The translations under genes were made by a program, and so were the position numbers. Under the pieces are notes generated by a model. That model was given only the letters and a program-made list of their open reading frames with translations, made no database searches and had not been told where the DNA came from. A stretch of DNA of 64,000 nt from NCBI RefSeq assembly GCF_030247195.1, contig NC_080672.1:375448166-375512165 (forward strand), given 5' to 3'. This document shows, piece after piece, positions 22,665-34,744 of the stretch (position 1 is its first letter; every line of letters starts with the position of its first letter). This DNA is from Topomyia yanbarensis. Lineage: Eukaryota; Arthropoda; Insecta; Diptera; Culicidae.

Positions 22665-23929
22665 TATGGAAAACTGTTCCAATTTAATTATTTTCTGAAG
22701 GAAAGTTTCAAATTTGATTCTTTGTAGTGGAAAATTCTATTTAATTCTGTGCTGTGCTGTGCTAAACGGTTTCATAAGAACTGATAAATTTATTGCGAGT
22801 GTGATGTGGTTTATAATTTGATGCTACCTAACTTGATACATTCGCTGGATATTGTTTTGACATCTGGAGACGGGATAGCTTCTGATGTCTATTTTGCGGA
22901 CGCAGCAACCCAATTAACAAAAATAATAAAAACAATAGAAATAGGGAAAATAATAACGGAGCAAGTGTGGTGAATTCGTTCGCAAAGTCGCAGATCCAAC
23001 AAAACGACCAAGTGCAACAGTAAATGCAAATGTAACTGCCACAGCAACTACTGCAGCGCCGGATGCCCGCACTGGAAACAAGCGGTGATAAACCACAGTG
23101 TCGCCTAGCCGGACAAAATCTTTTATTTTGGGTTTTCATGATTTAATATTTTTATCTGTTTGTAAACAGGTTGAATAGAGTCTTCCCAAAATATTAAGTG
23201 TTGAGGACAAAAGATAGGTTTTTTACAGAGCTTCAAAGGTGAAATAGATGAACAATTTTGGAAAAAAACTGTATTCAAACCTGTGTTATTTAAATGGACA
23301 TATCTTTTTAGCTAGGATTCCGATTAGGATCGAACTGGTTCCATTTGAAAGGTTATTTACTGGACTTATGCTCGCCATTCGATTTAGTCTTTACAAGCCT
23401 TTATTCTCGCTCAAACATGAAGAACAAATTATGAATCGTGCATTAAATTAAGATTATGATGTTCAAAGTGGCTATACTTTTTTTGAAACAGTTCGGAAAG
23501 ATCGCTTGTAGTTAATGATATTTGAAAATTAGTGTACTTTCCGAACATGAATGTCTTCTTTTGCCCCTTCTGCCCCGAAGTATGAAAAATGATGATTTTT
23601 CATATTGTCTAAAGGAGACGCATGGCAGTGTTTGGTTACCCAGGGTAAGTTATATAATTTATAAATGTCCCCAGCATTATCAACAATTGAAATAATATGT
23701 ATTCTACTAAAAATTCACTATATCAAGTTTTTTGAATATGAATTTTCATATATAGTGCACATTAAATTCGTAAATGTTAAATTTTCGAACCACCCTAAGC
23801 GCCAAAATGTTTGGGCCAAAAAATAAAAAATTGACATCAAATATGAATTCAGCGCCACAAAATTACCCTAATGTGAAATTTTCATCAAATTCGGGCCACT
23901 TTTGACCAACAGAATCCTTCGGCAACACG
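22665..23929. other. Intergenic, mostly unassigned
   Basis: The block at 22900-23120 (CAGCAACTACTGCAGCGCCG) is GC-richer and could be the start of a retroelement gag/ORF1, but no motif secures this. The rest is AT-rich without recognised features. Confidence 0.4.
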
Positions 23930-24590
23930 GTGGCCGAGAACTGTCGAGAGGAAATGGAATACTAGTAAAGACTTCGACAAGCAACTTTTTGTTGAGGATT
24001 TTCTCATGGAGAGCAGTGTTTAGAACATGGGTGCAGACAAGCTGACCGAAACGTTAACGCATGTGATACAACAATGTCTAGTAAACTGGAGCTAATGAGC
24101 AGACAGCGTTCAGCATACTCTTCCTCCAGCACTCTCCGGGCTGCCTGTCGCGTTCAACGTGCCAGAACCCAAACAGAGAGGCACGAATTGTATTGCGCCC
24201 TACACGCAGAAACGCTCTCAAACCGGGAGGTAAAGGTAAGAAAAATCAAACTGCTACAAAGTGCGATGCCGAGAAACTGGCGCCAACACTTGGGCTTATC
24301 AAGTCTTGACGGCGACGATCAAGCGACCGTCGAAACCTGTTGGAATGTGCCCAAATAGGCTGAAGGTTGTCGTAGAGGCTCTAATCCCGGAGCACAACCC
24401 AAAGACTGACAGCAGACGGAAAGGCAGAAGCAGAAACCGCTGGAGATATGCAGGTCTCCAATGTCAAACTGCTGGCAATAGCGAAGAGTCTAAAAGTGAA
24501 GAAAGCTCCCGGTTCCGATGGAATCTCCAACATAACATTAAAAAATGCAATCCTGGTGTTTCTGGGCATGTTTCATGTTCCTGATTCCAT
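23930..24590 (+). pseudogene. R1-clade LINE ORF2 fragment
   Basis: Plus-strand translation gives ERKWNTSKDFDKQLFVEDF (from about 23946), then YSSSSTLRAACRVQRARTQ, LKVVVEALIPEHNPK (about 24360) and KVKKAPGSDGISNITLKNA (about 24490-24555). The same blocks in the same order occur in the minus-strand R1-clade element at 50.4-51.2 kb (KWKMKAFNKDLFVEALRP, TLRAACLRARRRAQR, LKIIVEDLFPKHNP, KSKKSPGPDEIPN). This is the segment between endonuclease and RT plus the first RT block. It contains stops and frameshifts and ends near 24590. Confidence 0.8.
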
Positions 24591-24869
24591 TTCGTAGGAG
24601 GCGACTGAATACAGGAGTGCCTAAGTCAAGGTGCAGTTCCGTGCCGAGGATTTGATGGCTGGAGGATCCAAAATATGCCAGTCGCGCACGGAGTATTTTG
24701 AAATTTCTCCCTTACTGTGTTATGGACCGATATTTTCATTGCTAATCGTGGGAATCAAATGATCGTGTCCCAAATAAACCTGATGTGGCTCGCTCCATGC
24801 GTTTACATCCTAACTTGCTTGGTGTCCTCTAGTTGTTATGCAATATATGTTGGAAATCAAATGTACAGT

Positions 24870-25200
24870 TAGTATAGCACAAATCAATCTCCAGCATAAA
24901 TCTGCAGCAACTATGAATCTATCTCGGCTTATGCAGGAAGATAAAACTTCCATAGCATTGGTTCAAGAACCATACTAAAGGAACCTTCTATATTGGAAAG
25001 TGGCCTAACACTGCCTTCATTGCTTACAAAAAGGCACCCATGACTAACCCACGTGAAATCCCTCTTGCTTGCATTCTTGCAAATAAGTCTATTTACGTGT
25101 GTCTCATATCGAAGCTCCCAACTCGCGATACCTGTGCAGTCACAGTTTCTTTTATTGTCGGTAAGAGGCAGGCAGAGAGAAGGAAATGAAGTATATGCGG
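24870..25200 (+). pseudogene. LINE endonuclease N-terminal fragment (LOA-like)
   Basis: From 24874 the frame reads IAQINLQHKSAATMNLSRL and IALVQEPY. This is the start of an AP-type endonuclease, including the Asn and the catalytic Glu (QEPY) motifs of LOA/R1-type elements. Further frames give AYKKAPMTNPREIPLACI-like text with frame changes, then the similarity fades near 25200. Together with the RNase H downstream it is probably a LOA-type element whose RT has been lost. Confidence 0.65.
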
Positions 25201-25539
25201 CTGTCCTCAAAGTAGCGTTCTATCACCTTTGCTATGGAATCTGGTTGCCGAGGCCTGTTGAGGAAACTTAATGTGCTTGGAATTCCAACCAAAGGGTTAG
25301 CTGTCGACTACCAATTACTAATTACTGGACTTTGCATTGGAACAATCTTTAACTTAATGCAACAAGCATTGAGAGCTGTCGAACAGTAGTGTCGACAAGT
25401 TGAATGATCAGTTAATCCAAACAAAGCATCAATGATTCTATTAACACAGATTTGTTTTTGATTTTGAGCTACTGTGTGCAGATATCCCAGCGATATTACA
25501 CTCACACGTAGTTTTCCTTACAGGACATTCCATGTGAAG

Positions 25540-26100
25540 ATTCTCTCGAAAGAGGAGTGGTTGTCTGGCTATATGGAGAGACAACAACAAACGCAAGTGG
25601 TCTGTTACACTGACGGTTCTCTGATGGAAGGACGTGCTGGTACTGTCGTGAAATGAGAATGGAACAATCTCACTCACTAGGTAGATACTTTACTGTATTT
25701 CGAGCAGAAAAACTTGCGATTATGTGCGGGGTACAATCGTCCCTTCAACAGAACTTCTTCTATGCTTCTGCTCCGATAGTTAAGCTGCAATCAAGGCCTT
25801 AGCTTAGACAAATCACGGTCCAAGCAAGTGATCGCGTGCCGAACCATAATCAAAGAACTGGCAACACTATCTACCTTGTCTGGGTGCCCGGACATTCCGA
25901 TATTACTGGAAATGAATCGCCCGACGTATTCGCCAAGGCAGATGCGGTGATTGAGTTCGTTGGTCCTGAGCCATCCTTGCCAATTTCGACAAGTTGGATA
26001 AGCGAAAAATACGGCCCTGAGCTTCTTTCGAGCCTCGCAATTATGGGAGAAATCTACAAATGTGTCACCAAACAAAGGCGTTTCTAGAACAACCGCGCCC
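25540..26100 (+). pseudogene. LINE RNase H domain relic (LOA/I-type)
   Basis: VCYTDGSLMEGRAGT (about 25600-25645) is the first catalytic block of RNase HI (YTDGS). FTVFRAEKLAIMCGVQ (about 25690-25735) carries the catalytic Glu, and LVWVPGHSDITGNESPDVFA (about 25875-25935) is the last block (WVPGH...GNE...D). Frames change between the blocks. RNase H after RT is typical of LOA- and I-clade LINEs, and the following VGPEPSLPIS segment fits LOA. The reverse transcriptase that should precede it is absent (25200-25540). Confidence 0.78.
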
Positions 26101-26949
26101 AGTGAGTTCGAAAAACCTCAAACCGCCGGCGTCGGTGGTAAAACTTGATGATGAGTTATGTTCTATTAATGACCATGCTGTAGTCTTGGGTGCAACGCAC
26201 AGCTCCTACTTAACAGAAGGAAAAGGATTCTTCACATTTCCTTTCGATTATTTCCATATGAGCCTGCCTAGTCCTAGTTTTCTGTTCTAAGTTTATAACT
26301 AATTCGCTCTAGAATACCTATCCGTCTTTCATTTTTCATTGCTTTGGTTTCTCTTAGTTTTAAATTTGCCGAAAATAGCCAAGAAAATCGATACAGTAGA
26401 GTCTTGCGGCAATAAAAACATAGTAACATACTAAAGTTGCTTATCCAATGTGGTAAAGACCTTTAGGCTTATTTACTTCTAATTCCCTCTCCTCCCTCCT
26501 CTTTCTATTTTCGTTCCGCTCAGGAAATGATGAGAAGACACGGCAAGGCATGAATCCCCGACTACATACGGGGAACGTGCCATTTGAGCCAAAAATCTAG
26601 AGTTTAATATTGTAGGGGTACAGAAAGCAGGCAGAGATGCACATTTATTTAACGCCGTCTCTAGCAAGTCACGGCTGCTATAGCAAATATCTGCATGGGT
26701 TCGGTCACGCGCCTTCACTCTGCTGCCCGGAGTAGGAGAGTGCGGAGGAATCACCGGAGCCCGTGTACCAGCATCGAGGAAGTGCGAGACGAGTTTCTGG
26801 CTCTTTGCGCAGAGAATGACTTACAAGATATGCGCAAAGAAGCAAAGATGTGGAATACAATCAGTAGAATAGTCCCTCATATACTAACAAACTAGTGACC
26901 AGAGCTGATAGTTAGAATAAGTGCACCCTATCGGCCACCAAGGTATTTC
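26101..26949. other. Unassigned, partly LINE or LTR remnant
   Basis: A plus frame at 26695-26895 has ordinary composition (RRNHRSPCTSIEEVRDEF) but no known domain. The rest has no recognised feature. Confidence 0.35.
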
Positions 26950-27712
26950 TGAATCTGATCTACACTACGACACAAAGCATCCTCTATTACTACAGCGTCA
27001 CTCAATTCTAACCTTTTATGTACTGCTTCGTGATCATATCATGTATCATTATTGCAAACTGCTAGCAGTATTTCGAAGCGGGGTTGGATTGTAGGAGGTC
27101 GCGTCCAGTCACATCCGTCGTTTCTAGTTACCGATGATTATGCTGGTCCGGTGAGCAGAGGGCACAGAGCACGAGGTTTGGTGGTGTGCAATCGGTACAC
27201 GACCCTATTCGTCCGTTTATCAAAAAAATCAGTTTATCTGGAAGATAGATCTCAGCCACAATATTGGCATCTTCCACTAGGTTCTTCAGTTGCAACGGAC
27301 TTCCAGCCAAGATATTCTCAGATATCGCATCGGTGTTAGGTTTGCCTCCACGAACTCTACTGCCTCAGAAAACTCCGCATACCACATCAAACAGAACGTC
27401 AACTTCATGACAGATAAGAGTATAAAATGAAACTTGATACCAATTCAGTAACCATAACACGATTGACTCCGGGGTTTCCGCAATCAAAAGAGTGTATCAA
27501 CATCTAGGGAAAAACGTAGGCGATCAAAACTTCACATTCGAAGAATTGTCCTTTCTCAATCAGGTTTCAGCTAAGATGAAGTTTTGGCTAATGACACTAA
27601 CCTGCATTGATGCTCATGAACCGCAGCCATTGACACCTGTCCATTTTCTCACCAGAATAACGCTCAAGACAGTTTTGAAAATGAGCATACTGGATCGTCA
27701 AATTAGATAAAT
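26950..27712 (+). pseudogene. BEL/Pao integrase relic
   Basis: Frames around 26985-27100 give HPLLLQRHSILTF and then RGWIVGGRV, resembling the zinc-binding amino end of BEL integrases. TDDYAGPVSRGHRARG (27128-27175) is the DYAGPF-type block with the first catalytic Asp. FVRLSKKSVYLE (27211-27246) matches the FVCxxTKAVHLE block. NFTFEELSFLNQVSAK (27529-27576) and LTPVHFL (27636-27656) match the carboxy end. The second catalytic block is not recognisable. Orientation is opposite to the 19-22 kb BEL relic, so it is a separate copy. Confidence 0.78.
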
Positions 27713-28908
27713 ATCTCGTTATAGTTATATACAACGCTTATCACAAGAGTTTCAAACCGGTTGGCAGTTGGAATACGTTCGCTCGCTCCAACGTTTCTCG
27801 AAATGACAGAAATCATCGCCTGAGATTGCAGACTTCTAATTTTGTTATAGAACTATAAAAGACCAAGACAGTTGCCACTAAAAAAATTCTGCAGATGTTC
27901 CTAGAATTAGTTTAGTTGGTCAAAACCAGTAATTTCCGTCCAGGGGAAGCGAAAGATGGCGGGTACTCGTTTCATTAGACGAGTATATTTCGGGAAAATA
28001 GGAAAAAACACGATTATATACCACTTTGATTAATCTTCATCCACTAGATTGCCACCACTATTTTCGCATCTATCGGAAATAAAATATATATCAAATTGCA
28101 CTATTGAGTCGTTATCATGCTTTTTTATTCCAACCCGTTCGATTGCCGTGTTTCAGCTATTTTGGCGCTTTCGCGAATTTTTCGGACTCTGTCCGCAAGA
28201 ACAATGATTCTGGTGTAAGAATATGCGTAAATTGTAAAATAGAATTGAAAACAACAAATATATAAAATTTTGTGGGAATAATGCAATCGTTGAATTAAAA
28301 ATTATCAACAATGTTCTTGAAAGTGTTTGCTCATATAAATATGAATATGGTATCGTATCGTATCGTATACATTGCGTAATATTCCAGTAAATTTCTATTT
28401 TGAATTGAAAATAACGAAATGTTCTGTGTTATATGAAATTGACGAATTGATTTTCAATGGCATCATAATTGCTTTAGCAAAAGTGATAGTTAAAATTATG
28501 AAGATCTATTTCGAAAATTTGGTTACCATCAGATACGCTAATTATCAAATTATCTGAACCTTATCATGTGTTTCATCAATCGCAAACAAGAAACACGCCC
28601 AACTCGGTTCGATTAACACATTCTAGTTATGTTAGTGGACGTTCAAAATTCAAACATAGCCTGTGCTCATATGTTACATCGAAACAATTGACGAATAACA
28701 TGATGTGCATGATGTAAAACTGTGTGAAACATGCAGTTTGTTGAATCTTAGTGTTGGCCGTAAAACGGGAATGAATAACATTCCAATGGCGCTCCGTATT
28801 CAGACAATAGGTAAATTAGTCGCACAACGTATAGCATGCAATGCGACACAAGTGTTGCAACAATAAAATGTTGCCAGATATTTTTCGCTTTATTTTCAAT
28901 TTTCGTGA
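27713..28908. other. Intergenic, no feature recognised
   Basis: Unassigned AT-rich DNA. A short GTATC(GTATC)n run lies at about 28350-28366. Confidence 0.45.
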
Positions 28909-29480
28909 TGAGGTGGTGCCTTAATCAATTCATTTTCTTCTTCTTTTTATTCGTTTAATCAATCCTATTCGTTTCGTTTATTTGATTCGTTTGTTTTATT
29001 TATTCATTTTATTCAATCCATTTACTCTTTTATTAGATTTTTTGTTTTCATTCATTCCAATCATTTTATTCATTATATACATTTCATTCATTTGATTTAT
29101 TTTTTTTCACTGAATTCATTAAATTCGTTCTATCCATTTGATTAATTTGCTTTATTTGATTCATTTGATTCAATTGATTCATTTTGTTCATTTCTTTAAT
29201 TTTAATAATTTTATAATCAGTCATTCCACTTATGTATTTCATTCAATTTGTTAGTTTCAGTCAATTTAATTTATTCAATTAATTTAATAACTATTTTTAA
29301 ATATTGACTAATTTTTCATTTATTGAGCTAATCCAATTTGATTTATGTATTTTATTAATTTGATTTATACAAATCATTGTACTCATTTTATGAATTTGAA
29401 ATCATTTTGTTTTGCATTTTTTGCTTTATTTTTTATTTGGCTCGTTTTGTTGATTTTCTATATTCTATTCAGTTTACTTG
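28909..29480 (+). repeat. Degenerate TTCATTTGATT tract
   Basis: About 550 bp of T-rich sequence built from TTCATTTGATT, TTTATTCATT and TTGATTCATT words, nearly free of G, opening with GAGGTGGTGCCTTAA. It is a decayed tandem array of about 11 bp, or the interior of a non-autonomous element related to 10700-10993. Confidence 0.55.
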
Positions 29481-29724
29481 ACGTTTTATTCGTGCAAGAC
29501 CAGAAACTGCAAACTAATAAAAGAGTTCTGCAAATTAATGAATGGTCCAACAGTGACATGTGTATGAAATGTCTCATCTTAATGCTAGGTGTATAAAGTT
29601 GGCTTTTTTATTCCTTTCCCTTCTCTTTTTCGATCGTGCTTTTTCGATTATCTACTTCAGGAACACCAGCATTCATTTTTACGTAAGAAAAAACTCACTT
29701 CACATAATTAGTCCAGGGTGTTTG

Positions 29725-29895
29725 CGTTTCGATTTCGTCTCATCAGAACCACGGCACTTGACCAGTGCACCGGGCTGACGCTAGTCCTAAATTGAAAACA
29801 CTACTTGAGAACACACTAAATGACTTCTCACTTACGATGTCCCGTAAGTGAAGTAGTTCTGTTTGCTGATGAGACTTGGTGAAATCGAACCTTGT
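29725..29895. repeat. Imperfect inverted repeat
   Basis: TTCGATTTCGTCTCATCAG (about 29728-29746) is the imperfect inverse of CTGATGAGACTTGGTGAAAT (about 29869-29888). A central stem ACTTACG/CGTAAGT is also present near 29832-29850. Probably a small foldback element. Confidence 0.5.
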
Positions 29896-30221
29896 TTTCA
29901 GCTACGCAGGCGAATGCCAGCAAAATGCTATATTTCTCCCTAAGGAAAAAATTAGTTCAAATACATCTTTATGCATGAAGGGCACAAAAGCTAATTATGC
30001 ATTAAATGGGATATACTGAGAACAAAAGATAATGCGTTTTCGCTAAACAACACGCGAAAATAAAAACGTTGCCGTAACTCGGTAACAGCCGAAATGACAT
30101 TTGTTAACGATGTTCTCAACCGTGTATCTGATTTAGGCAACATGAGCGACCTTCGCAATAACAGCAAAGATAATGCTCTATACCTATTGTACCTCCATAT
30201 CTATTTGACTCCATTCTACTC

Positions 30222-30539
30222 TACACACCTAGAAAAAATAGTGTAAATTTACATCTCCTGACCATGACATATACGAGCATCAAAAATGACTTAGTTTTAC
30301 GTTTGATTTTAATTTTACATGAGGTTTAATTTCGTAAATCATGTGAAATTACTCCACATACAGCGTTTGTTCTGAATGGTAGGAAGTGTAATTTTATGTC
30401 ATTGCGCATGTAAAGTATATGTAGCATGTAAAATTAAACGGAACACGGTAATGTTTCGTCATTTCGTGAATTACTTGTTGTTGAATTGTGTCATGTTTGC
30501 AATTACGTCAACGATAAAATTCAGATTTTTTGGTGTGTA
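30222..30539 (+). mobile_element. TA-flanked MITE (family T1), copy 1
   Basis: Begins TA then CACACCTAGAAAAAAT and ends ATTTTTTGGTGTG then TA, giving a short imperfect TIR. The whole 318 bp is found inverted at 62689-63013, sharing TTGCAATTACGTCAACGA-type and AAAATGACTTAGTTTTACG blocks. There is no coding capacity. Mobilisation by a Tc1/mariner transposase is inferred from the TA duplication. Confidence 0.8.
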
Positions 30540-30898
30540 TATTTGTACGTAAAAAGTGAAATGAAATTTATTATTTTCGTATAATTTAAGGGATAAAACA
30601 TGTGCGTCAATAAAAAGGACTACTGTAAAATTTTCTTCTAAATCATATACAAACAACACAAATACAATAAATAGAAATAAATAATTTTTTTGATGAAAAT
30701 AACCGTTTTAGGATCAAATTTCTACGGTTTATTGAAGGTGAACTAGAACAAAGCTAGAAAGCAAGCGAACATGATGTGTAGCCGCTAGAAGTTCGCTAGA
30801 TTTGTTAAGAAAAACACAGCTTTCAACGGTAGGTGGCGCAACCGAAAATTCTCCTAAACGGTAGGTTACAAATAGTTATAAAAGAAGAGATGCTTTTT

Positions 30899-30944
30899 CT
30901 TTTAATTCCACCAGGTACCTGAACATACCTGGTGGAATTAAAAG
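30899..30944. repeat. Perfect 19-bp hairpin
   Basis: CTTTTAATTCCACCAGGTA (30899-30917) and its exact inverse (30926-30944) are separated by 8 bases. It lies 40 bp left of the foldback element at 30984. Confidence 0.85.
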
Positions 30945-30983
30945 CAAAAGCAAAGCAATGCTCAAAGAAAAACTATTTACAAA

Positions 30984-31295
30984 TTAGGTAGTATTTAGCG
31001 TTTCGGATTCTCCTCATCAGTAACTAGCACCTTCTTGGTACCAGTTAGATGCTAAATCTAAACTATTATCAAGATTGGCACTTTTCCCATCAGCAAAGCC
31101 CGAACTTCTGTGCTTGACTTCCGAGACATCACTCGGGATAAGCCAGTCGTTTATGTTCGTGCAAGACGTATGACTTTTTGGATTTAGCGTCTAACTAGTG
31201 CCAATCTTGGTACTAGTTTAGATTTAGTATCTAACTGATACCAAGAAGGTGCTAGTTACTGATGAGGAGAATCCGAAGCGCTAAATGTTACCTAA
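30984..31295. mobile_element. Foldback element with about 100-bp inverted repeats
   Basis: The left arm starts TTAGGTAGTATTTAGCG and contains ATTCTCCTCATCAGTAACTA and CACCTTCTTGGTACCAG. The right arm is the inverse, ending at TTACCTAA (31288-31295). Arms are roughly 100 bp and about 90% identical by eye, with a central non-repetitive part (about 31085-31190). No coding capacity. A foldback of this length can give rise to double-stranded RNA if transcribed. Confidence 0.8.
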
Positions 31296-31552
31296 GTTAG
31301 GGATTGTGCCCTAAAACTGGTTCATTCAAAAAAACAAATATTTTTTGCATATTTACAAGTTGTTTCTGATAACAATTTTTGTTTTCTTAGAGTGCAGGGT
31401 TAGAGAAAAGTTTGAAGTGGATAAAAGAAATAAAACATTAAACGTATGTATGTATCTAAATTATTATCATACAACAAACGACATACATTTTTGTACACCA
31501 ATAATTGCCAATGTACTGAACGGAATAATAGGATTTTTGCGCCGTTCTGAAG

Positions 31553-33117
31553 TACCGTCAAACGGGGTAACTTGCAACAGCGGGGTAACTTGCAACACTT
31601 CAACATGTTTCTGTTCAGATTAATTGAACAATACTAATAATAGTGTTTGCAATTTAGCATTATAGCTGTCAAAAGCCAGCATATGTTAAAAGATAATCAT
31701 GTACTACCAGTCATTATTTTCGGTTTCTTTGGCGCGACAGGGTAATCTTCTGTATTTCGAGATATTTCAATAAAAAACAAACTGAAATGTCGTGCTTTGG
31801 TCCACTTCAATGATAAGAGCATTTCATTTGTATCTCTTACGTACAGATCGAGTATACAACAACAAACGTTACTGTTTGATACATGTTTGTTTACTCTCTC
31901 AAATATATGCAAGATAACGATTTAACTATATTAACTACCCATGTGGAGTAACATGCAACAGTATTTTGTCTTATTACTATTATGACTCTAGCCATCTGGC
32001 TGATTGAGCGTTTCAAATAATAGTCTTTATAGCATTTTGAATCAAATTTTAAAGGTATAACCTACAACTAGAATATGAAAATGCTCCTTAAATACAGAAC
32101 AGTACCAGGAAGTCGTCTTTACGTGAACTTGCTTCTCTAGCAATACTAGAAAATGCTCAATTTCTATCTTCTTATACTCAACTCAGGAGTGGATCCAGAA
32201 AAAAATTTCGAAAGGGGGTCCGAAATTTCGATTTTGAAATATTCAATGTACAATACGTAATATCTAATACCCCTCTTTTTAAAATCAGTTTTGGAATCTG
32301 GTTTGGAATGATTTGGAATTTACAATGAATTTAAAATAGAAACTATTTTAAAATTTCTCAATGAGATAAAAAAAATTCGGGAAGGTCCGGATCCCCAGAA
32401 TCCTTCCCCTGGATCCACCACTGACTCAACTGGATTGTTCTAGCATTTATAATAGTCCGATTACATGGAAAAGATAGTCGTTGACAGTGTAAATTAATAG
32501 GTTATCTGTTATCAATAATATCTGAAGACAACAAAGATGTAGTATAATTTAGTTATCGATGTTCACTGATAGTTTCACTGCACTGTTCCAGTGGAATCTA
32601 ATCACGTTAATTGCGATAGAACTGAAGTTATAGTTCTATGGATAATACTTGTTACTTACTAGTTCTGAAATGAAGGGTTAAAATCCTGTTAGCTAGCCTT
32701 TCCTACGAATTTCTTGAATAAATCGAATGTTCCCGCTGTTCAAAAACGTTGTTGATTATAAACAACATGGGCATCCAAATTATAGTACATTTGGTCGCTG
32801 TTCTTTGTAAATAACATGGGTATCCAAATTATCGTACATTTAGTCAATGTACTAAAGGTAAACAAAAATATACAGCAATAGACTTCAATGAAGTTCATGT
32901 GTTGCAAGTTACCCCATATGCGGGGTTACTTGCAACAGGCATAATTTTTGGCCATCGTGAAAACAGGGAATGATGCTTTGATTTGTAAAATACCATTTAG
33001 TAGTCTTTATACTCCCATTAGCGCTTGTACATATTGAAAATTATTCTAATGTTACAGCATTTTTAGTTATACCGCTTTGAAGTTGAAAATTGTTGCAAGT
33101 AACCCCGTTTGACAGTA
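31553..33117. mobile_element. TA-flanked TIR element, 1.57 kb, non-autonomous
   Basis: The left end is TA then CCGTCAAACGGGGTAACTTG and the right end is CAAGTAACCCCGTTTGACAG then TA, a TIR of about 24 bp with very few mismatches. Sub-terminal copies of GGGGTAACTTGCAACA occur at 31575 and, inverted, at 32901-32938. No transposase motif is seen. A 240-bp hAT-type MITE is nested inside (32184-32423). Confidence 0.82.
32176..32431. mobile_element. hAT-type MITE with 8-bp target duplication
   Basis: Element 32184-32423 begins CAGGAGTGGATCCAG and ends CTGGATCCACCACTG, an inverted repeat of 15 bp with one or two differences. ACTCAACT is repeated exactly on both sides (32176-32183 and 32424-32431). 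An 8-bp duplication with CAG...CTG ends is diagnostic for hAT transposons. It carries no coding sequence. Confidence 0.93.
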
Positions 33118-33599
33118 ACCAAAACAATTGCGAAACAAATTCCGTAGTGGATGTGATTGTTGTAAATAATGATAAAAATAATTTTGCTTAAAGCAGCCAT
33201 TAGCTGTGATTAGATTGGTCGTCTACTGTTCAATTAGCGAGCAGAAATTTTATTTCATTGTTTGCACCGCCCATTCGACGATGAAGCATCTTTGAGACAG
33301 TGAAAAATTAATTGCCTAGAAGAAGAATCCTCCAGTTTGCGTTTGAGCGTCGTAGAAGCCACGACTATTTTGCCGCCGGTGAAAAATTATGATAAAATGA
33401 TTTTGTAAAAGCAGTCATAAGCTGTGCTTTGGTCTGCACGGAAAAATGTTCCCAAAATCGTGAATTAAGTGCCATGAATTCTGAAACAATCACGTTTTTA
33501 CGTTTCGAAAACAAAACCATGACTAAAAATCATGTGTTTTATAATTATGCTCAATTTCCCTTCAATAATGCTCGCATAACGCTTTTACTAGTTGAAATA

Positions 33600-34000
33600 T
33601 TTTTATTTAGGAGCATTAGTTCACAAAATCACACGTCTGGATATTTCCTCGTGAACTATTTCACGAAATTCGGAATTTTGTTTCTGGAATACATTCAATC
33701 CTTGTGAAATAATTCATGATTCCTAATATATTAGACACGATTCAATATATATGCTCGTGAATTAGTTCACAAAACCATCAAACATGATCCATGTATTCGT
33801 GAACTGGTTCATGATTCCTAGTATAATAGTCACGACTTACCATTCGTGCGCGTCAATTAGTTTACAAAATCATCGAATAATATTCATGTATCTGTGAACT
33901 GGTTCATGGTTCCCAGACTGACCGTTTGTGCTCAGGCAATAGTTCACGAAATCATAAAATGTTATTTATGTATTCGTAAACTGATTCATGATTGTACATG
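33600..34000 (+). repeat. Tandem repeat of about 95 bp, four degenerate units
   Basis: The anchor TTCATGAT recurs at 33713, 33808, 33903 (one change) and 33984 (spacing 95, 95 and 81). Each is preceded by a GTGAACTGG-like phrase and followed by GTGAATTAGTTCACAAAATC-like text. Units contain the near-palindrome GTGAAC/GTTCAC, so each can fold. No coding pattern. Confidence 0.7.
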
Positions 34001-34744
34001 ATGTACGATCTGTCTTACGTGCTTGTGATATTTAGAAGACAGGCATTTTCAATTTCCTTTAACATGGTCAACATGGTGGAATGTCATATTTGTCCAGCTA
34101 TTAGCGACCAGTATTAGGTACGAGCAGTAGATATAAGAGAACTATTAGGACCTTAAACATCGATATTCATTTGATAAGGATGGCTGGACAGAAATCGAAA
34201 ACTGCGCTGAGCTCCAAAAATATTATACAGTTAAAATTTTCTATTTTGCGTTTGACCGTCGTAGAAGCTACAACTATTTTCCCGCTGTGTCACCATGGTC
34301 GTGCCCTGTTCATAACCTTTTTATTTTTTAGTTGCATTGTGGCCTTACCCTTGATTGCCCATAATCGCATACATGGGACTGACTTGCGATTATATACATG
34401 GAAAAGGTTACTCCCCTGTATAATTAAAACCCAATTGAGTCCTCCCGTGCTTTGGAAAAACCTACAGACGCATGTTGTCAGAAGCCTTAGTGGTAAAAGT
34501 AGGGGTGGATAATGTCCGGGACATAATCGCGTTATTGACGTAGGACTATATATTGGCGTTTCAAATTATTAAAATTCTGCTTGCATCTCTTTCCAACGTC
34601 TAAATTTACACACTAAGTTTGATTCGCCGGTTTCAGAATTTTTTTTCTAAAGATTTGAAGTTCCCGTTCGATAATCAATTCAGTAAAACCATTTTATTAT
34701 CATGTTCTCCACATAAAATATATATAAACATATGTTAATAATCC

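Noticed and set aside
31560..31610. CRISPR-like short repeats (GGGGTAACTTGCAACA twice)
   Set aside because: Eukaryotic context, only two direct copies, and both are sub-terminal motifs of a TIR element.
34171..34512. 113-codon plus frame with a hydrophobic segment
   Set aside because: No homology recognised; parts resemble dispersed text near 33340 and 58020, so it is more likely repeat DNA than a gene.
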